This document shows positions 6,718 to 14,431 of a stretch of 14,431 nucleotides of DNA, one piece after another. The stretch lies in NCBI GenBank assembly GCA_002423905.1, contig DIVC01000025.1, positions 1-14,431 on the forward strand. Direction: 5' to 3'. The translations under genes were made by a program, and so were the position numbers. The notes under the pieces are model-generated. The model saw only the letters and a list, made by a program, of their open reading frames with translations, ran no database searches and was not told where the DNA came from. Source of the DNA: Idiomarina sp. UBA6142. Lineage in GTDB: Bacteria > Pseudomonadota > Gammaproteobacteria > Enterobacterales > Alteromonadaceae. Within the stretch, counting starts at the first letter, position 1. The number at the start of each line of letters is the position of its first letter.

Positions 6718-9327
6718 ATGACGCAACATCAAGCCAAATACCGGAGCGATTATCACGCTCCGGCATACTCTATTGAAGCGGTTGATTTACAATTTCATCT
6801 CCACGATAGCGCCACTCGGGTGGTCAATACCATGCAGATTCGGCGTTTAGCCGATGCCCCGCTCGAGCTAAACGGGGAGCATCTGCTACTCGTCGCAGTA
6901 TGGCTTAATGGACGATTGCTCAGTAGCTGCGACTATCAGCTGAGCGATCGCTTGCTGTGCCTGCATGAATTACCGAAAGATTTTGAACTACGTATTGAAA
7001 CGCTGATTAATCCTACCGCCAACACCGCACTTGAAGGGCTGTATAAATCAGCCGGGGCTTACTGCACACAATGCGAGGCCGAGGGCTTTCGGCGCATTAG
7101 CTACTATCTTGACCGACCGGACGTATTAGCGGTATTTACCACCACTATTTATGCTGATGCCAAGCAGTTCCCGTATCTGCTCAGTAACGGTAATCTCATT
7201 GAGCAGCAGCAGTTAGCTGCTGGCGTGGCCATGGCTAAGTGGCATGATCCACACCCTAAGCCAGCGTATTTATTTGCTTTAGTCGCAGGTGACTTTGATC
7301 GCATTGAGGATCAATTCGTGACCCAATCGGGGCGGGCTGTCAGCTTGCAGATATATGTCGATCATGGCAATGCTGATCGGGCTCACTATGCGATGCAAGC
7401 GCTCAAAAATGCCATGCGTTGGGATGAACAGCGCTTTGGCTACGAGTACGACTTAGATATCTATATGATTGTCGCAGTCGATTTCTTTAACATGGGCGCT
7501 ATGGAAAACAAAGGGTTGAATATCTTCAACTCAAAATATGTCCTGGCTGACGCCACCACTGCAACCGATCACGATTTTATCAATGTCGAATCGGTGATTG
7601 GCCATGAGTATTTTCATAACTGGACCGGCAATCGCATTACTTGCCGAGATTGGTTTCAGCTCAGTCTTAAAGAGGGCTTAACGGTATTTCGTGACCAAGA
7701 GTTTAGCGCTGATATGGGTTCGCCCGCAGTGCACCGCATTCAAGCGATTAAAACAATTCGTAGTCATCAGTTTAACGAAGATGCCAGCCCCATGGCGCAT
7801 CCCATTCGCCCAGACAAAGTGGTCGAAATGAATAATTTCTATACGGTGACGGTGTACAATAAAGGCGCCGAAGTCATTCGTATGCAGCATTGTTTGCTAG
7901 GCGAACAAGGTTTTATGCGCGGCATGCAGCTTTATACCGAACGCCACGATGGCCAAGCGGTGACCTGTGAAGACTTTATTGCGGCCATGGAGCAGGCGAA
8001 TGATCGTGATTTAGCGCAATTTAGAAGGTGGTATAGCCAAGCGGGTACACCGCATGTTGCGGTAACTTGTGAGCCGGCGGCGGGTGGTTTTACCCTAACC
8101 TTTAGTCAACACACACCAGCAACCCCAGGGCAAACCGATAAACAGGCCCAACATATACCGGTGTTATTGAGTGCCTACAATGCCGCTGGCGAGCTCCTAA
8201 AACTGACCAGTCCAGCACTCAGAGAGCACGAATCGGGTAGTTATTTATTTGAGTTCACCGAGGTTAAGCAAAGTATCGCTATTGGCTGCAGCGATAGCGC
8301 CCCAGTACTGGCTTTATTTGAGAATTTTAGCGCACCGATTAAATTGTCTTTTGCACAAACTGAAGCGGATTTGCTGGTTTTGCTAGCGGCAGCTGAGCAA
8401 CCGGTGACACGCTGGGAGGCAGCGCAAAAGTTGTACACACATTTGTTACTGGATGCGCTGCACCGTGAATGCTCGCCAAACCTCAGCGAGCAGGCGGTGA
8501 TTGCCTTACAACAGCTGTGCTCGGCGACTATTGATCCAGCACTCAGAGCTCTGGCGTTAACCCCTCCGAGCTTTGAAGAAATTGCTGAGCACTGCGAACA
8601 GTTAATTCCGGTTGAGCGCATCGCAGTGATTACCGGGCAGTTGCGTGACCAAATTGCCCAGGCCATTGCTGGCCCATGTGAACACTTGTATCAACAACTG
8701 CAACCGCCACAGTACCAACTGAATGGCGCGGCCATTGCTCGCCGAAGTTTACGCAATTTGGCTTTGTATTATGTCACCGCGGCACAAGGTGAGACCACAG
8801 CCAGCATGCAACGGGTATCCGACCATTTTTATCAAGCGGACAATCTGACCGACCAGTATGCGGCCTTACAGACTGCGGTGCATTTGCAACTGTCGATTGC
8901 CGAACAGTTATTAACTGATTTTGCGCGGCAATGGCACCAGCAGCCATTAGTTATGGATAAATGGTTTACCGTACAAGCCCAAGTCCCTGCAGCTAATACG
9001 GTTGAGCGGGTTGCGCAATTATTACAACATCCACAATTTACCCTCGCTAATCCCAATCGGGTCTATGCCTTACTCGCTACTTTCGGACGTAATTTAATTA
9101 GCTTTCATCGTGACGACGGTGCTGGCTATCAACTGATAGCAACAGCGATCACACAACTGAACGCGAGTAATCCGCAAGTTGCTTCGCGTTTAATAACGCC
9201 CTTAACGCAATGGCGACGGTTTTCACCCGACCGCCAACAATTGATGTGCACGCGCTTGCGCGAGCTGCAGCAGTTGCCAAATTTAGCAGCCGATTTAGAA
9301 GAAAAGATAGAAGCCAGCCTGAATTAG
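6718..9327 (+). CDS. pepN: Aminopeptidase N (M1 family zinc metallopeptidase)
   Basis: This cytoplasmic enzyme removes N-terminal residues, favouring Ala, Arg and other small or basic ones, in the last steps of peptide breakdown. The 869-residue product is almost the same length as E. coli PepN (870) and aligns nearly in register. The exopeptidase motif GAMEN is at 260-264. The zinc site is H296-E297-x-x-H300 plus E319 (E. coli H297, H301, E320), and the transition-state Tyr is Y380 (E. coli Y381). Domains follow the E. coli plan: N-terminal beta domain to about 190, catalytic domain to about 440, small beta domain to about 545, then a long helical C-terminal domain. The start at 6718 is 2 bases after the nhaC stop and has only a weak ribosome site, so translational coupling to nhaC is likely. 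A strong hairpin starts directly after its stop codon. Confidence 0.97.
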   Translation: MTQHQAKYRSDYHAPAYSIEAVDLQFHLHDSATRVVNTMQIRRLADAPLELNGEHLLLVAVWLNGRLLSSCDYQLSDRLLCLHELPKDFELRIETLINPTANTALEGLYKSAGAYCTQCEAEGFRRISYYLDRPDVLAVFTTTIYADAKQFPYLLSNGNLIEQQQLAAGVAMAKWHDPHPKPAYLFALVAGDFDRIEDQFVTQSGRAVSLQIYVDHGNADRAHYAMQALKNAMRWDEQRFGYEYDLDIYMIVAVDFFNMGAMENKGLNIFNSKYVLADATTATDHDFINVESVIGHEYFHNWTGNRITCRDWFQLSLKEGLTVFRDQEFSADMGSPAVHRIQAIKTIRSHQFNEDASPMAHPIRPDKVVEMNNFYTVTVYNKGAEVIRMQHCLLGEQGFMRGMQLYTERHDGQAVTCEDFIAAMEQANDRDLAQFRRWYSQAGTPHVAVTCEPAAGGFTLTFSQHTPATPGQTDKQAQHIPVLLSAYNAAGELLKLTSPALREHESGSYLFEFTEVKQSIAIGCSDSAPVLALFENFSAPIKLSFAQTEADLLVLLAAAEQPVTRWEAAQKLYTHLLLDALHRECSPNLSEQAVIALQQLCSATIDPALRALALTPPSFEEIAEHCEQLIPVERIAVITGQLRDQIAQAIAGPCEHLYQQLQPPQYQLNGAAIARRSLRNLALYYVTAAQGETTASMQRVSDHFYQADNLTDQYAALQTAVHLQLSIAEQLLTDFARQWHQQPLVMDKWFTVQAQVPAANTVERVAQLLQHPQFTLANPNRVYALLATFGRNLISFHRDDGAGYQLIATAITQLNASNPQVASRLITPLTQWRRFSPDRQQLMCTRLRELQQLPNLAADLEEKIEASLN

Positions 9328-9356
9328 GTTCAGGCCACGAAATTCGTGGTCTGAAC
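9328..9356 (+). terminator. Strong hairpin directly after pepN, possible transcript end
   Basis: GTTCAG (9328-9333) pairs with CTGAAC (9351-9356), G9334 with T9350, CCACG (9335-9339) with CGTGG (9345-9349) and A9340 with T9344. This gives a 13-pair stem with a 3-base loop, starting at the first base after the stop codon. The following bases are T-rich but lack a continuous T-run, so it could be a weak terminator or a 3'-end stabiliser that protects the nhaC-pepN mRNA. Confidence 0.45.
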
Positions 9357-9380
9357 ACTATTCTTTACGCTTTATAAGCA

Positions 9381-9409
9381 TTGAATAGCTTAGCTAAATG
9401 TCCGACAAT
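9381..9409 (+). promoter_or_regulatory. Candidate sigma-70 promoter for gdhB
   Basis: TTGAAT (9381-9386) and GACAAT (9404-9409) are separated by 17 bases, matching the consensus at five and four of six positions. The start of transcription would fall near 9416, with a leader of about 32 bases that includes the AAGGA ribosome site at 9436-9440. The assignment rests on consensus matching only. Confidence 0.45.
9386..9396. repeat. 11-bp palindrome inside the gdhB promoter spacer
   Basis: TAGCT and AGCTA flank a single T, forming a perfect inverted repeat between the predicted -35 and -10 boxes. A repressor or activator could bind here, but the repeat is short enough to arise by chance. Confidence 0.3.
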
Positions 9410-9428
9410 AGAGAAGTTTTCTCTTATT
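9407..9428. repeat. Imperfect palindrome over the predicted gdhB transcription start
   Basis: AATAGAGAA (9407-9415) mirrors TTCTC-T-TATT (9419-9428) around GTT, with one extra T at 9424 breaking the symmetry. It spans the -10 end and the predicted start site. It could be an operator or a small leader hairpin. Confidence 0.35.
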
Positions 9429-9447
9429 TGGTTACAAGGACACTAGC

Positions 9448-12400
9448 ATGAACGCGTTTGGCGAAGGCCAGATCCCAGTGATTTTGCAGAAGGTAGCCGA
9501 TCTCATCACACAACGTGCGACTGATCGAGCCGATATTATCCGTGACTTTGCGTTGAGGTTATTTAAGAACATCTCACCGGATGAACTGGCACTGCGAAAC
9601 GATAGCGACATGTATGGTGCCGTGCTCGGGCTATGGCACAGCTTCAACGAGTACAAGTCGGGCAACAAAGCCCTGATTAAAGTCTATAACCCAGAAGTGG
9701 CGCGCCACGGCTGGGAATCAGCGCACACCATTATTGAAATCATTCAATTTGATATGCCGTTCATGGTTGACTCGGTACGGATGGTGTTGTCACGGCTTGG
9801 CATTAACGCTCACCAGTTGTTACACCTGCCTATCAGCCATAAGCGCGATCAACAAGGGCGTATCATCGAACTGTTGCGCGCGGGTACCCGCGCTGACAAT
9901 GAAGTTGACACGGTGTTCCTCATTGAGGTGGATCGGCAATCCAGTAAAGAAGCAATCGAGACGCTGAAAAAAGAACTTCAAGCCGTCATGGAAGAGGTCA
10001 CCTTAGCGGTTACAGATTGGCAAGCCATGCGGCAAAAAATGCTCGATGTGGCAGCACAATTAAGCGACATTAAATATCCCGGTCAGCCAGCAAAGCTTGA
10101 AGAAACCCAGCGATTTTTGCATTGGTTAGCGCAAGATAACTTTATGTTACTGGGCTATCGACGCTATGACTTAAGTGCGGTGGAAGGCGACCATATTATT
10201 CGTCAACAGCCGGAATCCAGTTTAGGTTTAATGCGCCGTTCAGCAAATAATAAAGAACGCTTGGTGTCATCTCTACCTGAAGCCACCCGTGATCTGACCT
10301 TCGACGACAACTTATTGATGGTCACCAAAACCAACAGTAAAGCGCGCGTGCATCGTCCGGCCTACGCTGATTACATTGGCGTAAAACGGTTTGATAAAAA
10401 GGGTCGGGTGATTGGTGAAGACCGTTTTATTGGCCTCTATGCCAGTAGCTTCTACAATAACAGCACAAGAGATGTGCCCTTGGTCGGCGAAAAAGTGCAA
10501 CGGATCATGGAAGCCTCCGGTTTTGCGCCACGCTCGCATGCCTCAAAAGCACTGTTAAACATTCTTGAAACCTACCCACGTGATGAAATAGTGCAAGCCA
10601 GTGAAACTGACTTACTAGAGGTTGGGTTAGGCGTTTTACAAATGCAAGAGCGCGATATGACACGACTATTTGTGCGTCGCGATATTTTTGGGCGCTTCGC
10701 CTCATGCATGGTTTATGTTCCCAAAGAACGCTATAACACGTTGTTACGGCAGAAAACTCAACAGGTTCTGGCGACCACCTTTGGTAGTTCAGTAGATGTC
10801 GACTTTACCACCTATTTTTCCGAATCATCGCTGGCCCGCACTCATTACACCGTGCGTTTAGGTAACCAAGTACAGGATATCGACGTGAAAGAACTCGAGC
10901 AGAATTTAATTGAAGCGGCCCGCACCTGGGAAGATAACTTTGAGCGCATATTACGCAGCACCTTTGGTGAAGCTCGCGCTAATGAGCTGAGCAAGCAATA
11001 TCGCAATGCCTTTCCACGCGCCTATAAAGAAGAGATTTTACCCTCAGTTGCAATTGCCGACCTGCAACAACTTGAAGCCTTAGACGATGAGCACAAATTA
11101 GGCATGCTGTTCTATCGGTCACGGGAAGAGAATGAGAACAGCAAAAAAATTCGTTTGAAGTTATTCCATAAAGATGAGCCTATTCATTTGTCTGATGTGT
11201 TACCGATGCTGGAAAACTTTGGTTTACGCATCATTGGCGAAAGCCCATATCAGATAAAAACCACCGATGGTCAATTGAATTGGATCCTCGATTTCCAGAT
11301 GTTGCACAACAGCAGCAAATTGAATCTCGAGGATATTCGCGATGTTTTCCAAGACGCTTTTGCTAAGGTGTGGCAGGGGCACTATGAAGATGACGGTTTT
11401 AACAAGCTAGTTCTCAGCGCTGGGCTCAATGGCCGGCAAGTGGTGATTTTACGCATGTTCGCCAAGTACATGCGGCAAATTGGCTCGACCTTTAGCCAAA
11501 GCTACATTGAAAGCGCATTTGCAAAGTATCCGCTGGTTGCAAAATTGATCGTCAAGCTGTTCTACACCAAGTTTGAGCCAGGTACCAAGAACCGCAGCAA
11601 GAAAATTGAGGCGCTAGAAGTTCGCATCGGCAATGAATTAGAGAACGTTGCTAATCTCGATGACGACCGCATTATTCGTCGTTACGTTGAATTGATTTTA
11701 GCCGCCCAGCGTACTAACTTCTTCCAGCCTGATCAGCACGGTCGCGAAAAACCATATATTTCAGTGAAGTATATTCCTGAACTGATCCCAGAAATGCCAT
11801 TACCATTGCCGAAGTTTGAAATTTTCGTGTATTCACCACGGGTTGAGGGCGTTCATTTGCGCGGCGGTAAAGTTGCCCGCGGCGGTTTGCGTTGGTCGGA
11901 TCGGCGTGAAGACTTCCGTACTGAAGTGCTGGGTTTGGTAAAAGCCCAGCAAGTCAAAAATACCGTGATTGTTCCGGTTGGTGCCAAAGGCGGTTTCTTC
12001 TGTAAGAACTTACCAGAAGAGCGTGACGCTTTCTTTGAAGAGGGCAAAGCCTGTTATCGCACCTTCATTCGAGCGTTGTTAGATATTACCGATAACATTG
12101 TCAATGGCGAAATCGTGCCACCTGAACATGTTGTTCGTCATGATGACGACGACCCGTATTTAGTCGTTGCCGCTGATAAAGGCACAGCGACTTTCTCGGA
12201 CATCGCCAACGGCATTTCGAACGAGTACCAGTTCTGGTTAGGGGATGCCTTTGCCTCTGGTGGCTCAGTCGGCTATGACCATAAAAAAATGGCAATTACC
12301 GCCCGTGGCGCATGGGAATCGGTTAAGCGCCATTTCCGTGAGCTCGGTATCGATTGTCAAACCACTGACTTTACTGCCGCCGGTATTGGTGACATGGCAG

Positions 12401-14289
12401 GTGATGTATTTGGTAACGGTATGTTGTTATCAAAGCACACACGCTTGGTTGCAGCTTTCAATCACATGCATATCTTTATCGATCCTGAACCAAATGCTGC
12501 GTCCAGCTTTGCCGAGCGTGAGCGGCTCTTCAAGCTGCCACGGTCAAGCTGGGATGACTATGATCGTACACTGATCAGTAGCGGTGGTGGGGTATTCCTG
12601 CGTTCGGCAAAAGCCATTGAATTAACTGCCGAAATGAAAAAGCTGTTTGGTTCGCCGAAAAAGTCGATGAACCCGAACGAACTGATTCGGGCAATTTTGA
12701 CACTGCCGGTTGATTTATTATGGAACGGTGGTATCGGTACTTACGTCAAGAGTAGCAAGGAAAGTGATAGTGACGTGGGTGATCGTGCTAACGATGCTGT
12801 ACGCGTCAATGGCGCTGACTTACGCGCTAAAATTGTCGGTGAAGGTGGTAACTTGGGCTTCACCCAATTGGGTCGAATTGAATATGCCTTGAGTGGCGGT
12901 CGCAATAACACCGATGCGATTGATAACGTCGGTGGCGTGGACTGTTCAGACAACGAAGTGAACATTAAGATCTTACTTAATGGCTCCATGGCTCATGGTG
13001 ACATCACCCGTAAGCAACGTGATGAGCTGTTATACGAAATGACCGACGAAGTAGCACAAATTGTTATTCGTGACTGCTTCCGTCAATCTCAATCTATCTC
13101 GGTGACCTGCTTACGTGGTCCCGATCAGATCAAAGAAATGCAACGCTTTATTCACCATTTAGAGCGAGAAGGTTTGCTCAATCGCGCGCTAGAATATCTA
13201 CCAGACGATGATCAATTGGCAGAGCGTCAAGCTCAGGGGAAAGGCCTGACTCGCCCAGAAATCGCGGTGATCACAGCTTATGGCAAAATGGTATTGAAAG
13301 ACCAATTGCTGGACGATGCGGTGTTGTCTGATCCATTCCACGCGCGCTCGTTAATCAATGCCTTCCCAAAACCATTGCAGGCACGTTTTGCCGAAGCAAT
13401 GCAATCACATCCATTACGCGGCCAAATTATTGCAACTCGTTTAGCCAATAACATTGTTAATGATATGGGGCCAAATTTCGTCTATCGCAAGCAAGACGCA
13501 ACTGGAGCCAGTGTGGCCGAGGTCGCTAATGCGTATGTAGTAGCGCGTGAATGTTTGCAACTGCGGGCGTTGATGGAAGAAATTGAAGCAGGCAATAACA
13601 TCATTCCCGCAGCGGTGCAGAACCAAATGTTATTCCAGCTTCGCCGCGTGGTAAGGCGAGCAACACGCTGGTTCTTGCGTCACCGCAATCCGCAATTAAA
13701 ATCAATCCAAGACTATCTTGATTTCTATCAAGAGAGCTTTGACGATTTGCGTAAAAATGCACTGAGCTATGTTGTTGCTGAAGAGCGTAAAGGCATTGAA
13801 CAAGCGATCGACAAATTGGTCAAGCAGGGGGTGCCAGAGCCATTAGCGGCCAAGGTGGGACTGATGAGTACGCTGTTCTCGGCCATGGATATTGCCGATA
13901 TTGTGCACAGCACTGAGCATCCAGTCCCATTAGTTGCCGGCGCTTACTTCAAACTGGGTGCGCGCATGCAGCTTCATTGGTTCTTAGAACAAATCAACAG
14001 CTTACCTGTTGACAACCATTGGCAAGCATTGGCACGTGCGGCATTCCGCGAAGAATTAGATTGGCAACAACGCTCGATTACCATGGGGATGTTGCGTAAC
14101 ACCGAGCAAGATTCAGATGCGACAGAAATTTTGAATGCCTGGTTTGAGCGTAATTCCGGCTACATTGATCGTTGGTTACAGATGGTCAACGATTTCCGTA
14201 CCACCAAAACACCGGAGTTCGCGAAATTCTCAGTGACTTTGCGTGAATTGACGCTGTTGAATCATAACTGCAGTGCGATGCTAAACTGA
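9448..14289 (+). CDS. gdhB: NAD-specific glutamate dehydrogenase, large (L_180) class
   Basis: This cytoplasmic enzyme oxidatively deaminates L-glutamate to 2-oxoglutarate and ammonium with NAD+, and is a catabolic entry from amino acids to the TCA cycle. The 1613-residue product has the length typical of the class (about 1600-1650), so it is complete. The N-terminal half, about 1-700, holds the ACT-like and helical regions found only in the large class and thought to carry allosteric control. The catalytic core contains GGLRWSDRREDFRTEVLGL (from 812) and then PVGAKGG around K847, the glutamate-binding lysine region. The Rossmann-fold region has AAGIGDMAGDVFGNGM (977-992). A long helical C-terminal region follows. 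AAGGA at 9436-9440 sits 7 bases before the ATG. The gene probably has its own promoter in the 120-base gap after pepN. Its TGA shares one base with the pyrD ATG. Relatives such as Shewanella, as I recall, keep the same gdh-pyrD order. Confidence 0.97.
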   Translation: MNAFGEGQIPVILQKVADLITQRATDRADIIRDFALRLFKNISPDELALRNDSDMYGAVLGLWHSFNEYKSGNKALIKVYNPEVARHGWESAHTIIEIIQFDMPFMVDSVRMVLSRLGINAHQLLHLPISHKRDQQGRIIELLRAGTRADNEVDTVFLIEVDRQSSKEAIETLKKELQAVMEEVTLAVTDWQAMRQKMLDVAAQLSDIKYPGQPAKLEETQRFLHWLAQDNFMLLGYRRYDLSAVEGDHIIRQQPESSLGLMRRSANNKERLVSSLPEATRDLTFDDNLLMVTKTNSKARVHRPAYADYIGVKRFDKKGRVIGEDRFIGLYASSFYNNSTRDVPLVGEKVQRIMEASGFAPRSHASKALLNILETYPRDEIVQASETDLLEVGLGVLQMQERDMTRLFVRRDIFGRFASCMVYVPKERYNTLLRQKTQQVLATTFGSSVDVDFTTYFSESSLARTHYTVRLGNQVQDIDVKELEQNLIEAARTWEDNFERILRSTFGEARANELSKQYRNAFPRAYKEEILPSVAIADLQQLEALDDEHKLGMLFYRSREENENSKKIRLKLFHKDEPIHLSDVLPMLENFGLRIIGESPYQIKTTDGQLNWILDFQMLHNSSKLNLEDIRDVFQDAFAKVWQGHYEDDGFNKLVLSAGLNGRQVVILRMFAKYMRQIGSTFSQSYIESAFAKYPLVAKLIVKLFYTKFEPGTKNRSKKIEALEVRIGNELENVANLDDDRIIRRYVELILAAQRTNFFQPDQHGREKPYISVKYIPELIPEMPLPLPKFEIFVYSPRVEGVHLRGGKVARGGLRWSDRREDFRTEVLGLVKAQQVKNTVIVPVGAKGGFFCKNLPEERDAFFEEGKACYRTFIRALLDITDNIVNGEIVPPEHVVRHDDDDPYLVVAADKGTATFSDIANGISNEYQFWLGDAFASGGSVGYDHKKMAITARGAWESVKRHFRELGIDCQTTDFTAAGIGDMAGDVFGNGMLLSKHTRLVAAFNHMHIFIDPEPNAASSFAERERLFKLPRSSWDDYDRTLISSGGGVFLRSAKAIELTAEMKKLFGSPKKSMNPNELIRAILTLPVDLLWNGGIGTYVKSSKESDSDVGDRANDAVRVNGADLRAKIVGEGGNLGFTQLGRIEYALSGGRNNTDAIDNVGGVDCSDNEVNIKILLNGSMAHGDITRKQRDELLYEMTDEVAQIVIRDCFRQSQSISVTCLRGPDQIKEMQRFIHHLEREGLLNRALEYLPDDDQLAERQAQGKGLTRPEIAVITAYGKMVLKDQLLDDAVLSDPFHARSLINAFPKPLQARFAEAMQSHPLRGQIIATRLANNIVNDMGPNFVYRKQDATGASVAEVANAYVVARECLQLRALMEEIEAGNNIIPAAVQNQMLFQLRRVVRRATRWFLRHRNPQLKSIQDYLDFYQESFDDLRKNALSYVVAEERKGIEQAIDKLVKQGVPEPLAAKVGLMSTLFSAMDIADIVHSTEHPVPLVAGAYFKLGARMQLHWFLEQINSLPVDNHWQALARAAFREELDWQQRSITMGMLRNTEQDSDATEILNAWFERNSGYIDRWLQMVNDFRTTKTPEFAKFSVTLRELTLLNHNCSAMLN

Positions 14290-14431
14290 TGTACGCAGTC
14301 GCTCGTAACTGGTTATTTCGCCAAGATGCTGAGCAATCGCATGATTTTACCTTGCGCTTGCTCAAGCGTTACGCCGGTACACCGTTGTCGTTAGCATGGC
14401 GGCAACGGCTGCCAGCAAAACCGTCACGGGT
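14289..14431 (+). CDS. pyrD: Dihydroorotate dehydrogenase (quinone), N-terminal part
   Basis: This enzyme oxidises dihydroorotate to orotate in pyrimidine synthesis and passes electrons to membrane quinones. Only the first 47 codons are in the window; the frame stays open to the right edge. The visible part, starting MYAVARNWLFRQDAEQSHDF and followed by LRLLKRYAGTP and a LPAKP motif, matches the N-terminal membrane-contacting helices of class 2 enzymes (E. coli: LFQLDPERAHEF, then RQKVPAKP). The start codon overlaps the gdhB stop in the arrangement TGATG, so translation is probably coupled to gdhB. No separate ribosome site is obvious. Confidence 0.9.
   Translation, partial: MYAVARNWLFRQDAEQSHDFTLRLLKRYAGTPLSLAWRQRLPAKPSR

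Noticed and set aside
8241..8666. 141-codon open frame on the - strand inside pepN
   Set aside because: It lies wholly opposite the helical domain of a well-matched gene. Its Ser/Cys/Ala-rich product resembles no family I know, as expected for a shadow frame.
12245..12574. 109-codon + strand frame inside gdhB
   Set aside because: It overlaps the Rossmann-fold region of gdhB in another frame; the composition is random-looking and there is no ribosome site.

Overview
The window looks like conserved chromosomal DNA from a marine gammaproteobacterium. The closest resemblance is to the Alteromonadales, probably Idiomarina/Pseudidiomarina-like; this rests on protein similarity and gene order recalled from the family, not on a search. 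Every confident gene lies on the + strand, and intergenic space is very short: three gaps of about 80 to 120 bases and otherwise overlaps or 2-base spacers. I see no tRNA or rRNA genes, insertion sequences, phage genes or CRISPR arrays.

Layout. (1) Bases 59-3561 form a tight cluster: msrC (free methionine-R-sulfoxide reductase), a small very acidic unknown protein, proQ (RNA chaperone) and prc (periplasmic tail-specific protease). The first three overlap one another and prc follows proQ by 2 bases. A clear intrinsic terminator closes it at 3567-3592. (2) At 3670-5175 there is a sodium:alanine/glycine symporter (AGCS family). (3) At 5258-9327 nhaC (Na+/H+ antiporter) and pepN (M1 aminopeptidase N) are separated by only 2 bases, behind a plausible extended -10 promoter. 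(4) At 9448-14289 there is the giant 180-kDa-class NAD-dependent glutamate dehydrogenase (gdhB), behind its own candidate promoter with two palindromes. Its stop codon shares one base with the start of pyrD (dihydroorotate dehydrogenase), which runs off the right edge.

How the genes may work together (inference). Regions 2 to 4 read as an amino-acid-eating module. PepN releases amino acids from peptides, the AGCS carrier brings alanine or glycine in with Na+, NhaC expels Na+, and glutamate dehydrogenase turns glutamate into 2-oxoglutarate, ammonium and NADH. This fits a salt-adapted organism that uses peptides as a main carbon source. Region 1 is a protein-quality and stress group: methionine oxidation repair, post-transcriptional control and envelope proteolysis.

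The window is mostly textbook core genome. The least explained element is the 96-residue acidic protein wedged between msrC and proQ. Second come the unassigned hairpins and palindromes at 5185-5215, 9328-9356, 9386-9396 and 9407-9428.
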